A program made the position numbers and the translations under genes. From positions 1-21,760 of the forward strand of contig JAWODB010000302.1 of assembly GCA_046483505.1 (NCBI GenBank): DNA of 21,760 nt, written 5' to 3'. Origin of the DNA: BS750m-G62 sp046483505 (GTDB taxonomy: Bacteria; Planctomycetota; Phycisphaerae; FEN-1346). Within the stretch, counting starts at the first letter, position 1. Each line of letters begins with the position of its first letter. The notes beneath the pieces were generated by a model. It searched no databases, was not told the DNA's origin, and worked only from the letters and a program-made list of their open reading frames with translations. Positions 15,731 through 21,760 of the stretch are shown here, piece after piece.

Positions 15731-16396
15731 ATGGACGTCGGCTACGCGGAACTGGCGATCGGGACGATCCTGATCTCGAACCTCGTCCTGGCCAGGTTCC
15801 TGGGCCTGTGCCCGTTCTTCGGCGTGTCGCGGCGGACCAGCGACGCCGTGGGCATGGGCCTGGCGGTCATCTTCGTCATGAGCATCGCCTCGGCCGTGAC
15901 GGCCCTCATCTACCGGCACCTGCTGCTGCCGACGGGCCCCGAGCACACGAACGTGCTGGGCGTCCTCGGCCTGCCCGTGCCGGAGGGCGGGTACGTCCTG
16001 GTCCTGAAGACGATCTCCTACATCCTGGTCATCGCGGTCCTGGTGCAGTTCGTGGAGATGGTCCTGCGCAAGACGGTGCCGGCGCTGTACCGGGCCCTGG
16101 GCATCTACCTGCCGCTCATCACGACCAACTGTGCGGTGATGGGCATCGCGCTCTTGAACACGGAGGCGTGGCGCGACCCGGCCAACGGGCTGCCGGTCCA
16201 CCTGGCCACGTTCAACGGGTTCTGCGGGGGGCTGGGATTCCTGCTGGCGATGCTGCTGATGAGCGGGATCCGCGAGCGCCTGGCGGAACGGCCCGTGCCG
16301 AAGCCGTTCCGCGACCTGCCCATTGCGTTCATCTCGGGCGGCCTGATGGCCCTGGCCTTCATGGGGTTTGCCAACCTGTTCGGCATCTCCGTATAA
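15731..16396 (+). CDS. rnfA: Rnf complex subunit A (membrane)
   Basis: The 221-residue protein has six predicted membrane segments. It starts MDVGYAELAIGTILISNLVLARFLGLCPFFGVS, the classic RnfA opening, and includes LITTNCAVMGIALLN, the conserved NCAVLG-type motif. RnfA pairs with RnfE in the membrane core, and the two are distant homologues with inverted topology. The ATG follows the rnfE stop by two bases, with AGGGG upstream. Its C-terminus ends GISV at TAA, which overlaps a TATAAT box thought to serve rnfB. Confidence 0.92.
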   Translation: MDVGYAELAIGTILISNLVLARFLGLCPFFGVSRRTSDAVGMGLAVIFVMSIASAVTALIYRHLLLPTGPEHTNVLGVLGLPVPEGGYVLVLKTISYILVIAVLVQFVEMVLRKTVPALYRALGIYLPLITTNCAVMGIALLNTEAWRDPANGLPVHLATFNGFCGGLGFLLAMLLMSGIRERLAERPVPKPFRDLPIAFISGGLMALAFMGFANLFGISV

Positions 16397-16397
16397 T
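16368..16397 (+). promoter_or_regulatory. Possible internal promoter before rnfB
   Basis: TTGCCA (16368-16373) and a perfect TATAAT (16392-16397) are separated by 18 bases, with the -10 box overlapping the rnfA stop codon. It would give extra rnfB transcript independent of rnfE. The wide spacer lowers confidence, and part of the match may be coding coincidence. Confidence 0.35.
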
Positions 16398-16436
16398 ACG
16401 GCGGTACAAGGAGTTAGAGGGAACCTGAGGGATTCC

Positions 16437-17297
16437 GTGGACGCAGCCCTGATCTACATGACGGCGGCCGTCGCCGTCCTCGGCACGCTGGCCGTCGCCT
16501 TCGGCGCCCTGCTCGCCGTGGCCCACCGCTTCTTCCGCGTGAAGGTCGACCCGCGGCAGGCGAAGATCGAGGAGATTCTGCCGGGCGCCAACTGCGGCTC
16601 GTGCGGCTACGGGGGCTGCGCGGCCTACGCCGAAGCCGTGGCCAAGGGCGAGGCCGCCCCCGACCAATGTACGCCCGGCGGACCGGAGTGTGCCCGCAAG
16701 ATCGCCGAGATCATGGGCGTTCAGATCGCCGGTTTCGTCCCGAAGGTGGCCGTCATCAAGTGCCAGGGCTCCTGCGAGCACACCGGCGACCGGTTCCGCT
16801 ACGTCGGCGAGCACGACTGCCGGGCCGCCACCGCCACGCAGTACGGCCCGACGGCGTGCCCGTACGCCTGCCTGGGGCTCGGCACGTGCGTCCGGGCCTG
16901 CCCCTTCGACGCCATGGTCATGGACGCCGAGATCGGCCTGCCCCGCGTCCTGGAGGACCGGTGCACGGCCTGCGGCACGTGCGCGGAGGTCTGCCCCAAG
17001 AATATCATTGAGATTCTGCCCGCCGATCAGTATGTTCACGTCCTGTGCCGGAACCAGGATCCCGGCAAGGTGGTGCGGCAGGTGTGCGAGGTCGGCTGCA
17101 TCGCCTGCCACAAATGCGAGAAGGTCTGCCCCGTCGAGGGCAGCGCCATTCACGTGAACGGCAACCTGGCCGAGGTCGATCTGGAGGCCTGCATTAACTG
17201 CGGCAAGTGCGTGCGGGCGTGTCCGGTCGGTTGTATCGGGAACTTCCGGAGACTGCGCAAGGACAAGGAAACGCGGGCCGGTGCCGATGCCGCGTAG
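16437..17297 (+). CDS. rnfB: Rnf complex subunit B (iron-sulfur protein), long form
   Basis: The 286-residue protein is an electron-carrier subunit. Residues 5-29 form one membrane helix. Cys53, Cys56, Cys61 and Cys78 give the conserved RnfB cluster motif (NCGSCGYGGC). A long C-terminal ferredoxin-like region follows with several CxxCxxxCP-type motifs: CTACGTCAEVCP, CIACHKCEKVCP, CINCGKCVRACP, plus CPYACLGLGTCVRACP. It therefore carries more clusters than the short RsxB of Enterobacteria, as in clostridial RnfB. GTG at 16437 is chosen because GAGGG lies just upstream and the membrane helix starts right after it; the upstream ATG at 16368 lies inside rnfA. Confidence 0.9.
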   Translation: MDAALIYMTAAVAVLGTLAVAFGALLAVAHRFFRVKVDPRQAKIEEILPGANCGSCGYGGCAAYAEAVAKGEAAPDQCTPGGPECARKIAEIMGVQIAGFVPKVAVIKCQGSCEHTGDRFRYVGEHDCRAATATQYGPTACPYACLGLGTCVRACPFDAMVMDAEIGLPRVLEDRCTACGTCAEVCPKNIIEILPADQYVHVLCRNQDPGKVVRQVCEVGCIACHKCEKVCPVEGSAIHVNGNLAEVDLEACINCGKCVRACPVGCIGNFRRLRKDKETRAGADAA

Positions 17298-17349
17298 GGC
17301 TCACTCGGCCGGGCCGCCTCGTCTCGGGGACCTGTGGACGGAGTCAAGG

Positions 17350-18048
17350 ATGAGAGTCAACCATCACGCCGTTTGGCTCGTCGCCATCGCCGCCCTGGTG
17401 GTGGTCATGGCACCCGCAGGGGCCGTCGCCCAGGAAGAGGACCAGGCCAAGGCCGGACGCCGCGCCATCGAGGACCACGACCCCGACCGCGTGGACCCGA
17501 ACCTCATCAAGGGCGAGGACTGGACGTTTGACTTCCAGTTCGAGCATCCGCACCCGATCGTTGTCCAGACGCCCGGCGGCGAGCGCGAGGTCTACTGGTA
17601 CCTCGTCTACACCGTGACCAACCGCAGCAACGAGGCCAGGAACTTCGTCCCCGCGTTCACCCTGTACACCGACCAGGCGACCGTCCGCCGCGCCGGCATG
17701 TTTCCGAGGGTCTACGAGGCGATCAAGGCCAACCGCAAGATCCGGTTCCTCGGGCATACCTCCAAACTGCACACGAAGATCATGCCCGGCGAGGGCAACG
17801 CCCGGACGGGCGTGGCCATCTTCGCCCCGCTCGACCGCGAGACGGACCGCTTCACGATCTTCTGCGAGGGCCTCTCGGGCCGGTACATCGAGCGGCCGAA
17901 CCTCAAGGCCGCTGCCGACGCCCCGGAGGACGAAAAGGTCGTCCGCCTCCGCAAGGCGATCGCCCTCTCGTACAAACTCCCCGGCGACAAGTGGTGGCTG
18001 AACCTCGACCAGCCCACCTTCCTCTCGAAGGAGTGGACCTGGCGGTAG
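17350..18048 (+). CDS. Exported protein of unknown function
   Basis: The 232-residue protein starts MRVNHHAVWLVAIAALVVVM with a cleavable signal peptide ending near APAGAVAQ. The mature part is charged and beta-rich (WTFDFQFEHPHPIVVQTPGG, REVYWYLVYTVTNRSNEARN, ending SKEWTWR), without Cys or catalytic motif. Similar small exported proteins with the YWYxVYTxTN motif are frequent in Planctomycetota, with no known function. It starts 52 bases after rnfB and could be co-transcribed. The ATG chosen fits the signal peptide and follows GGACGGAG; the earlier in-frame ATG at 17281 overlaps rnfB. Confidence 0.75.
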   Translation: MRVNHHAVWLVAIAALVVVMAPAGAVAQEEDQAKAGRRAIEDHDPDRVDPNLIKGEDWTFDFQFEHPHPIVVQTPGGEREVYWYLVYTVTNRSNEARNFVPAFTLYTDQATVRRAGMFPRVYEAIKANRKIRFLGHTSKLHTKIMPGEGNARTGVAIFAPLDRETDRFTIFCEGLSGRYIERPNLKAAADAPEDEKVVRLRKAIALSYKLPGDKWWLNLDQPTFLSKEWTWR

Positions 18049-18056
18049 CGCGCCAC

Positions 18057-18126
18057 GTGCCACGGATTGCTTGCCAATCCGTGCCTGACGCTTGTGGCGC
18101 ACGGTTTGACGAGCAAACCGTGGCAC
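18057..18126. repeat. Nested palindrome block between exported-protein gene and rpmA
   Basis: Outer arms GTGCCACGG (18057-18065) and CCGTGGCAC (18118-18126) enclose two hairpins: CACGGATTG/CAATCCGTG (18061-18069, 18075-18083) and CACGGTTTG/CAAACCGTG (18100-18108, 18114-18122). The first is the same unit as in the capsid 3' tail. It may act as a transcription barrier for the rnf unit, but no T-run follows. The block lies upstream of the rpmA promoter. Confidence 0.85.
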
Positions 18127-18155
18127 CTGCGTGATCGAGACGCCGCAATTCTCAC

Positions 18156-18183
18156 TTGCCTTCCGCCTCTCCGCCGATATACT
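18156..18183 (+). promoter_or_regulatory. Sigma70-like promoter for rpmA
   Basis: TTGCCT (18156-18161), a 16-base spacer and TATACT (18178-18183) lie 38 bases before the rpmA ATG, giving a short leader with the ribosome binding site AGGAG inside it. It is a good match to sigma70 elements. Confidence 0.6.
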
Positions 18184-18221
18184 GTAACGTCTCGAACCCA
18201 CAGACGGACAGGAGTAGAGCG

Positions 18222-18455
18222 ATGGCGCACAAAAAAGGACAGGGCTCCTCGCGGAACGGGCGCGACTCGAACCCCCAGTACCTCGGCATCAAGACGTACG
18301 GCGGCCAGGAGGTCACGACCGGCAGCATCATCGTCCGCCAGCGGGGCACGAAGTTTCATCCCGGCCATAACGTGAAACGAGCCCGCGACGATACGCTCTT
18401 CGCCACGGCCGACGGCACCGTCCGCTTCCAGGGCCGCAAGGTCCACGTCACCTGA
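18222..18455 (+). CDS. rpmA: 50S ribosomal protein L27
   Basis: The 77-residue protein has the L27 signature: MAHKKGQGSSRNGRDSNPQYLGIK, QEVTTGSIIVRQRGTKFHPGHNV, TLFATADGTVRF. L27 binds at the peptidyl-transferase centre of the large subunit. The N-terminus starts directly with MAHKKG, so no processing extension is present. It is a little shorter than the usual 85 residues. In many genomes rplU (L21) precedes rpmA; here it does not. AGGAG lies eight bases before the ATG. Confidence 0.95.
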   Translation: MAHKKGQGSSRNGRDSNPQYLGIKTYGGQEVTTGSIIVRQRGTKFHPGHNVKRARDDTLFATADGTVRFQGRKVHVT

Positions 18456-18525
18456 GGCGGCGTGAGGGACGCTTCCCGGCCCGGGGCCCCGCGCTTCGGG
18501 CCGTTTGTGTGCGCGCCTGCGCCGC

Positions 18526-18627
18526 CGGGTGGCATGCCCGCCTCCGGCGGGTGAACTTTCGCGCCTTTGCGAAAGCATGCGCTGCAAAGCGAGGCACACG
18601 CTTTCGCACGCGAAAGCGTGCCACCCG
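18526..18627. repeat. Nested palindrome block between rpmA and obg
   Basis: Outer arms CGGGTGGCA (18526-18534) and TGCCACCCG (18619-18627) enclose three hairpins: CCCGCC/GGCGGG (18537-18551), CTTTCGC/GCGAAAG (18556-18575), and CACGCTTTCGC with its complement (18597-18607, 18610-18620). Inner arms share CTTTCGC/GCGAAAG, so alternative pairings are possible. The block looks like a mobile or amplified palindromic element rather than a simple terminator. Confidence 0.8.
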
Positions 18628-18649
18628 CGTCTTCGAACCCTTCGCCCCC

Positions 18650-18678
18650 TTGCCCGCCGCCGCCGACCGTGCTACCTT
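18650..18678 (+). promoter_or_regulatory. Sigma70-like promoter for obg-coaX-mnmE
   Basis: TTGCCC (18650-18655), 17 bases, then TACCTT (18673-18678) lie just before the obg start, with GGAGG at about ten bases from the ATG. Both boxes are moderate matches. It would drive the three overlapping genes that follow. Confidence 0.45.
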
Positions 18679-18701
18679 CGTAGCCCGGAGGCACGCACCC
18701 C

Positions 18702-19760
18702 ATGTTCATCGACGAGGCCGACATCCGCGTCAAGGCCGGCGACGGCGGCGACGGGGCCGTCACCTTCCGCCGCGAGGCCTACGTGCCCCGCGGCGGCCCG
18801 AGCGGCGGCGACGGCGGCGACGGAGGCAGCGTCATCCTCCGCGCCCGAGCCGGCCTCGACACCCTCATGGATTTCCGCGGACGCCACCACTGGCGGGCCA
18901 CAGACGGCCGGCCCGGACGCAGCAAGAACATGGCCGGCGCCGCCGGCGACGACCTCGTCATCGACGTCCCGCCCGGCACGCTCGTCTACGACACCGACTC
19001 CGGCCTCCTGATCAAGGACCTGAACCGCCCCGGCATGGAGGCCGTCGTGGCCCGCGGCGGCAAGGGCGGGCGCGGCAACGCCCGATTCGCCACCGCCACC
19101 CACCAGACGCCGCGCGAGGCCGAGCCCGGCATGCCCGGCCAGGAGCGGCGCCTCCACCTCGAACTCAAACTTATCGCCGACGTCGGCCTCGTCGGCCTGC
19201 CCAACGCGGGGAAGAGCACGCTGCTCGCGCGCCTCTCGGCCGCCCGCCCGAAGGTGGCCGACTACCCCTTCACCACGCTCCAGCCCCACCTCGGCATCGT
19301 CGAGGCGGGCCCCGACCACCGCTTCGTGGTGGCCGACCTGCCCGGCCTCATCGACGGCGCCCACAAGGGCGTGGGCCTCGGCGATGCGTTCCTGCGGCAC
19401 ATCGAGCGGACGCGGATGCTCGTCCACCTCGTGGAACTCGAGCCGCACGCCCACGACTCGCCCGCCGACGCCTACCGGGCCATCCGCGAGGAACTCGCCG
19501 CCTACAGCCCCGACCTCGCCGCCAAGCCCGAACTCGTCGCCCTGACGAAGGCCGACCTCCTGCCCGGCGAGGACCAGCCGCGGGCCGACCTGGCCGACGC
19601 CATCGGCCGGCCCGTCTTCGCGATTTCCGCCGTCTCCGGCGCGGGGCTGGGACGGCTGGTGAGCGCGATCGTCGACCGCCTCGCCGAGGTCCGCGCCGAC
19701 GAGGCGGACGAGGCGGACGCCCCCTCGCCCTCCTCCTCCCCCGCCGAGGACCCGCCATGA
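18702..19760 (+). CDS. obg: Obg/CgtA GTPase
   Basis: The 352-residue GTPase acts in large-subunit ribosome assembly and stress control. The N-terminal Gly-rich Obg fold (RVKAGDGGDGAVTFRRE, GGPSGGDGGDGGSV) is intact to about residue 158. The G domain has the P-loop GLPNAGKST (165-173), the switch region DYPFTTLQPHLG, DLPGLIDGA, TKADL and SAVSGAGL. It ends with a short acidic tail, without the longer C-terminal domain seen in some Obg proteins. The start has GGAGG upstream. Its stop overlaps the coaX start by four bases (ATGA). Confidence 0.95.
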   Translation: MFIDEADIRVKAGDGGDGAVTFRREAYVPRGGPSGGDGGDGGSVILRARAGLDTLMDFRGRHHWRATDGRPGRSKNMAGAAGDDLVIDVPPGTLVYDTDSGLLIKDLNRPGMEAVVARGGKGGRGNARFATATHQTPREAEPGMPGQERRLHLELKLIADVGLVGLPNAGKSTLLARLSAARPKVADYPFTTLQPHLGIVEAGPDHRFVVADLPGLIDGAHKGVGLGDAFLRHIERTRMLVHLVELEPHAHDSPADAYRAIREELAAYSPDLAAKPELVALTKADLLPGEDQPRADLADAIGRPVFAISAVSGAGLGRLVSAIVDRLAEVRADEADEADAPSPSSSPAEDPP

Positions 19761-20542
19761 CCGACCTGCTGGCCGTCACCCTCGGCAACACGTCCGCCGC
19801 GGCGGCGACCGCGGATGCGGACGGCGTGCTGCGGGACGTAGCCCGCGCGCCGCTCGCGCAACTGGAAGCGATCCTCACCCCTCGCCTGGAGGCGGCGGAC
19901 GGGCCGGTCGTCGTCGGCTCCGTCAACCCGCCGGCGCTCGTCCGTCTGCGCGAGGCGGCTGAGGCCGCCGGCTGCGACGGGCCGTTCGTCGCCGGCGAGG
20001 ACTTCCCGATTCCCGTCCGCACGGACGTGGACGAGCCGGACCGCGTCGGCACGGACCGTCTGCTCGCCGCCCTTGCCGCCTATCGTCGGGCCGGCAGGGC
20101 ATGTATCGTGATCGATGTCGGCACGGCCGTCACGGTCGACGCCGTCGACGACGCCGGCACGTTCCTGGGCGGGGCGATCGCGCCCGGCCGGGAACTCATG
20201 GCCCAAGCCTTGGCCGAGGGCACGGCCCAACTGCCCTATGTGACACCGTGCCATGCCGAGTCCATTCTGGGCAAGAACACAAGCGATGCGATCCGCACGG
20301 GGATCTATCACACCTTCCTGGGGGGCACTACCATGATGCTTGCGGCCGCGTTGTCGGAGGTCGGCGAGCATGCGGCCGTCTTTCTGACGGGGGGCGACCT
20401 GGCGACGATCAAGTCGGATGCCGACGACCTCCTTTCGCAATGCGATACCCAGGAGGACGAATTGAAACAGCGGGGGTGGCCTGTTCCGGAATTGGTTTTG
20501 GAAGGCCTCGTCCTGGCGTGGCGCGAGCAGCAAGAACCATGA
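19757..20542 (+). CDS. coaX: Type III pantothenate kinase (CoaX)-like
   Basis: The 261-residue protein is CoaX-like. VGTDRLLAALAAY (conserved D100) and IDVGTAVTVDAVDDAGTFLGG give the second phosphate and GTDR motifs, and APGRELMAQALAEGTAQLP follows. CoaX phosphorylates pantothenate, the first step of coenzyme A synthesis. The first phosphate motif, normally DxGNT, reads TLGNT (T8-T12). The usual Asp is Thr, which could weaken ATP or metal binding or mark a variant family. It overlaps obg and the mnmE-like gene by four bases at each end, implying translational coupling. Catalysis cannot be assumed from sequence. Confidence 0.8.
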   Translation: MTDLLAVTLGNTSAAAATADADGVLRDVARAPLAQLEAILTPRLEAADGPVVVGSVNPPALVRLREAAEAAGCDGPFVAGEDFPIPVRTDVDEPDRVGTDRLLAALAAYRRAGRACIVIDVGTAVTVDAVDDAGTFLGGAIAPGRELMAQALAEGTAQLPYVTPCHAESILGKNTSDAIRTGIYHTFLGGTTMMLAAALSEVGEHAAVFLTGGDLATIKSDADDLLSQCDTQEDELKQRGWPVPELVLEGLVLAWREQQEP

Positions 20543-21760
20543 GCGACGCCGCCCCGTCGGTCTTCGCGCCTCTGACCGCCCCCGGCCGGGGCGGCATCGC
20601 CGTCATCCGCGCCACCGGTCCCCGCGTCGCCGAGGCCCTGGCGGCCTGTTTCCGGCCCGTCGGTGGCGCGCCGTTCGAGCCGGCCGCGGAAGCGGCCGGT
20701 CGTCTCCATCGGCCGCGGCCGACGACCAAGGCAGGTGAGGATGACCCGCTGCTCCCGCAGCGGGCTCGACCGGCACCGCGCGGGAGCATGTCCGTCGGCC
20801 GCCTCGCCTACGGACATATCCTGGACGCCGAGGGGCAGGTTCTCGACGAGATCATCCTTCACCGCGCCGGCCCCGAGACGTGGGAGGTCAACTGCCACGG
20901 CGGTCCTGCGGCCGTCGAGGGCGTCTGCGAGCGGCTGGCCGCCCTCGGCCTCACGCAGGTCGACGCCGACGCGCTGCGGGCCGCCGAGGGCATGGGGCCG
21001 GTGGAGCGAACGGCCCGCCGGCTCCTCCGGACCGCCGCCACGCCGCTGGCCGCACGCATCCTGCTCGACCAGTTCATGCTTGTCGTGCGCGGCGCACAGG
21101 AGAACCGGAAGCGCGGTGCCCAGTCTTGGGCACCGCGCGACGGCGAAACACCGCGCGAAGGGCGCGGCGGGCAAGACGGCCCGCCGCGCAACCGCGATCA
21201 ACTGGGCGGTGCGCTGGAGCAGGCCGTGGCCGACGCAGCCGCCGGCCGCACCGACGAAGCCGCCGCGGCCATCGACGCCCTCCTCGACCGATGGAAGTCC
21301 TGCGGCCGGTACCTGGCCGCGCCGCCCCGGGTGGTCATCGCCGGCCGGCCGAACGTCGGCAAGAGCACGCTGCTGAATCGCCTGGCCGGCCGGGAGCGGG
21401 CCATCGCGCACCCCGAGCCCGGCACGACCCGCGATTACGTGGAAACGGTGACCGCCTTCGACGGCCTGCCCGTGGTCCTCGTCGATACGGCTGGCCTGCG
21501 TGAGACGCTGGAGCGGATCGAACGCGAAGGCGTGGCCCGTGCCCGCCGACAGGCCGCCGGGGCCGACCTCGTCGTCTATCTCCTCGACGCCGGAGTGGGG
21601 ACGACGGAGGAGGACGACACCGCCCTCGCGCACCTGGGCGACCGGGCGTTGGCCGTGTGGAACAAGGCGGACCTGCCCGCCGGACCGCTCGGCGCGCCCC
21701 CCGCCCTGGCCGTCTCCACGCAGACCGGTGCGGGGCTGCACGAGTTGCGGCAGGAGGTGC
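20539..21760 (+). CDS. mnmE: Divergent MnmE/TrmE-like tRNA-modification GTPase (partial, right edge)
   Basis: At least 407 residues are present. The N-terminal folate-binding-like domain is recognisable: APLTAPGRGGIAVIRATGP, then VNCHGGPAAV. The G domain has P-loop GRPNVGKST (269-277), GTTRDY, DTAGLRE and NKADL. MnmE with MnmG modifies wobble U34 of several tRNAs. The usual SYTGED is reduced to ETWE, and the FTKRAFLNGKLDLTQAEAV-type helical block is missing or rewritten. Two segments, about residues 57-80 and 190-218, are encoded by palindromic repeats in frame. The diagnostic C-terminal Cys is beyond the edge. It may be a paralogue or a drifting MnmE. Confidence 0.75.
   Translation, partial: MSDAAPSVFAPLTAPGRGGIAVIRATGPRVAEALAACFRPVGGAPFEPAAEAAGRLHRPRPTTKAGEDDPLLPQRARPAPRGSMSVGRLAYGHILDAEGQVLDEIILHRAGPETWEVNCHGGPAAVEGVCERLAALGLTQVDADALRAAEGMGPVERTARRLLRTAATPLAARILLDQFMLVVRGAQENRKRGAQSWAPRDGETPREGRGGQDGPPRNRDQLGGALEQAVADAAAGRTDEAAAAIDALLDRWKSCGRYLAAPPRVVIAGRPNVGKSTLLNRLAGRERAIAHPEPGTTRDYVETVTAFDGLPVVLVDTAGLRETLERIEREGVARARRQAAGADLVVYLLDAGVGTTEEDDTALAHLGDRALAVWNKADLPAGPLGAPPALAVSTQTGAGLHELRQEV
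20745..20775. repeat. 31-base palindromic repeat unit, copy 2, inside mnmE-like gene
   Basis: CCCGCTG (20745-20751) and CAGCGGG (20758-20764) form a perfect stem, followed by the same flank as copy 1; 29 of 31 positions match 10327-10357. It sits inside the coding frame (encoding PLLPQRAR) and does not shift it. Confidence 0.85.
21111..21189. repeat. Two GC-rich hairpins inside the mnmE-like coding sequence
   Basis: The first has 12-bp arms (GCGCGGTGCCCA at 21111-21122, complement 21127-21138, loop of four). The second has 11-bp arms (GCGCGGCGGGC at 21162-21172, complement 21179-21189, loop of six). Both are in frame and encode an unusual Arg/Gly/Pro-rich stretch between the N-terminal part and the helical linker. 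Confidence 0.85.

Noticed and set aside
18057..18627. CRISPR array around rpmA
   Set aside because: Repeats are palindromes of different sequence and spacing, not regularly spaced identical units; no cas genes.
18509..20542. 677-residue plus ORF ending with CoaX
   Set aside because: The first 416 residues are a shifted frame of obg; the ATG at 19757 overlapping the obg stop is the right start.

Overview
The window is uniformly GC-rich (my impression is about 70% GC). The gene content suggests a bacterium of the Planctomycetota, perhaps Phycisphaerae-like. The reasons are the genes obg, coaX and a divergent mnmE joined by ATGA overlaps, a small exported protein of a type common in that phylum, and many GC-rich palindromic repeats. 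This assignment is an inference from general knowledge; no database was searched.

Layout. (1) Positions 1-1412, minus strand: the N-terminal 470 residues of an FHA-GAF-histidine kinase, cut by the left edge. (2) Positions 1605-14637, minus strand: fourteen tightly packed genes that look like the structural module of a tailed phage. In transcription order they are an SPP1-type portal, a coiled-coil scaffold-like protein, an SU10/DUF5309-type major capsid protein, a connector-like protein, a tail-completion-like protein, Fn3-like, fibre-like and LamG-like adhesion proteins, a hub-like protein, unknown proteins, a membrane protein, a lipoprotein, a small soluble protein and a holin-like protein. 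No terminase, integrase, head protease, tape measure, tail tube or sheath, or endolysin is visible. Upstream of the portal, where a terminase would be expected, there is only a 371-base intergenic region and then a host operon. (3) Positions 15009-18048, plus strand: rnfE, rnfA and rnfB (Rnf ion-translocating ferredoxin:NAD oxidoreductase) and an exported protein. rnfC, rnfD and rnfG are not in the window, and rnfE has its own sigma70-like promoter. (4) Positions 18222-21760, plus strand: rpmA (ribosomal protein L27), then obg, coaX (type III pantothenate kinase) and an mnmE-like GTPase cut by the right edge.

The most interesting points are these. First, the capsid-and-baseplate cassette has no visible packaging or integration genes, shows host-like composition and has intact reading frames with good ribosome binding sites. 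A domesticated particle or gene-transfer-agent-like element is therefore a reasonable hypothesis, and a degraded prophage is the plain alternative. Second, a set of GC-rich palindromes occurs both between genes and inside genes: two blocks lie in frame inside the mnmE-like gene, and three lie in an abnormal C-terminal extension of the major capsid gene. One 31-base unit in the phage cassette recurs in mnmE with two mismatches. Third, CoaX has Thr in place of the usual first phosphate-motif Asp, and the MnmE-like protein lacks several family landmarks.
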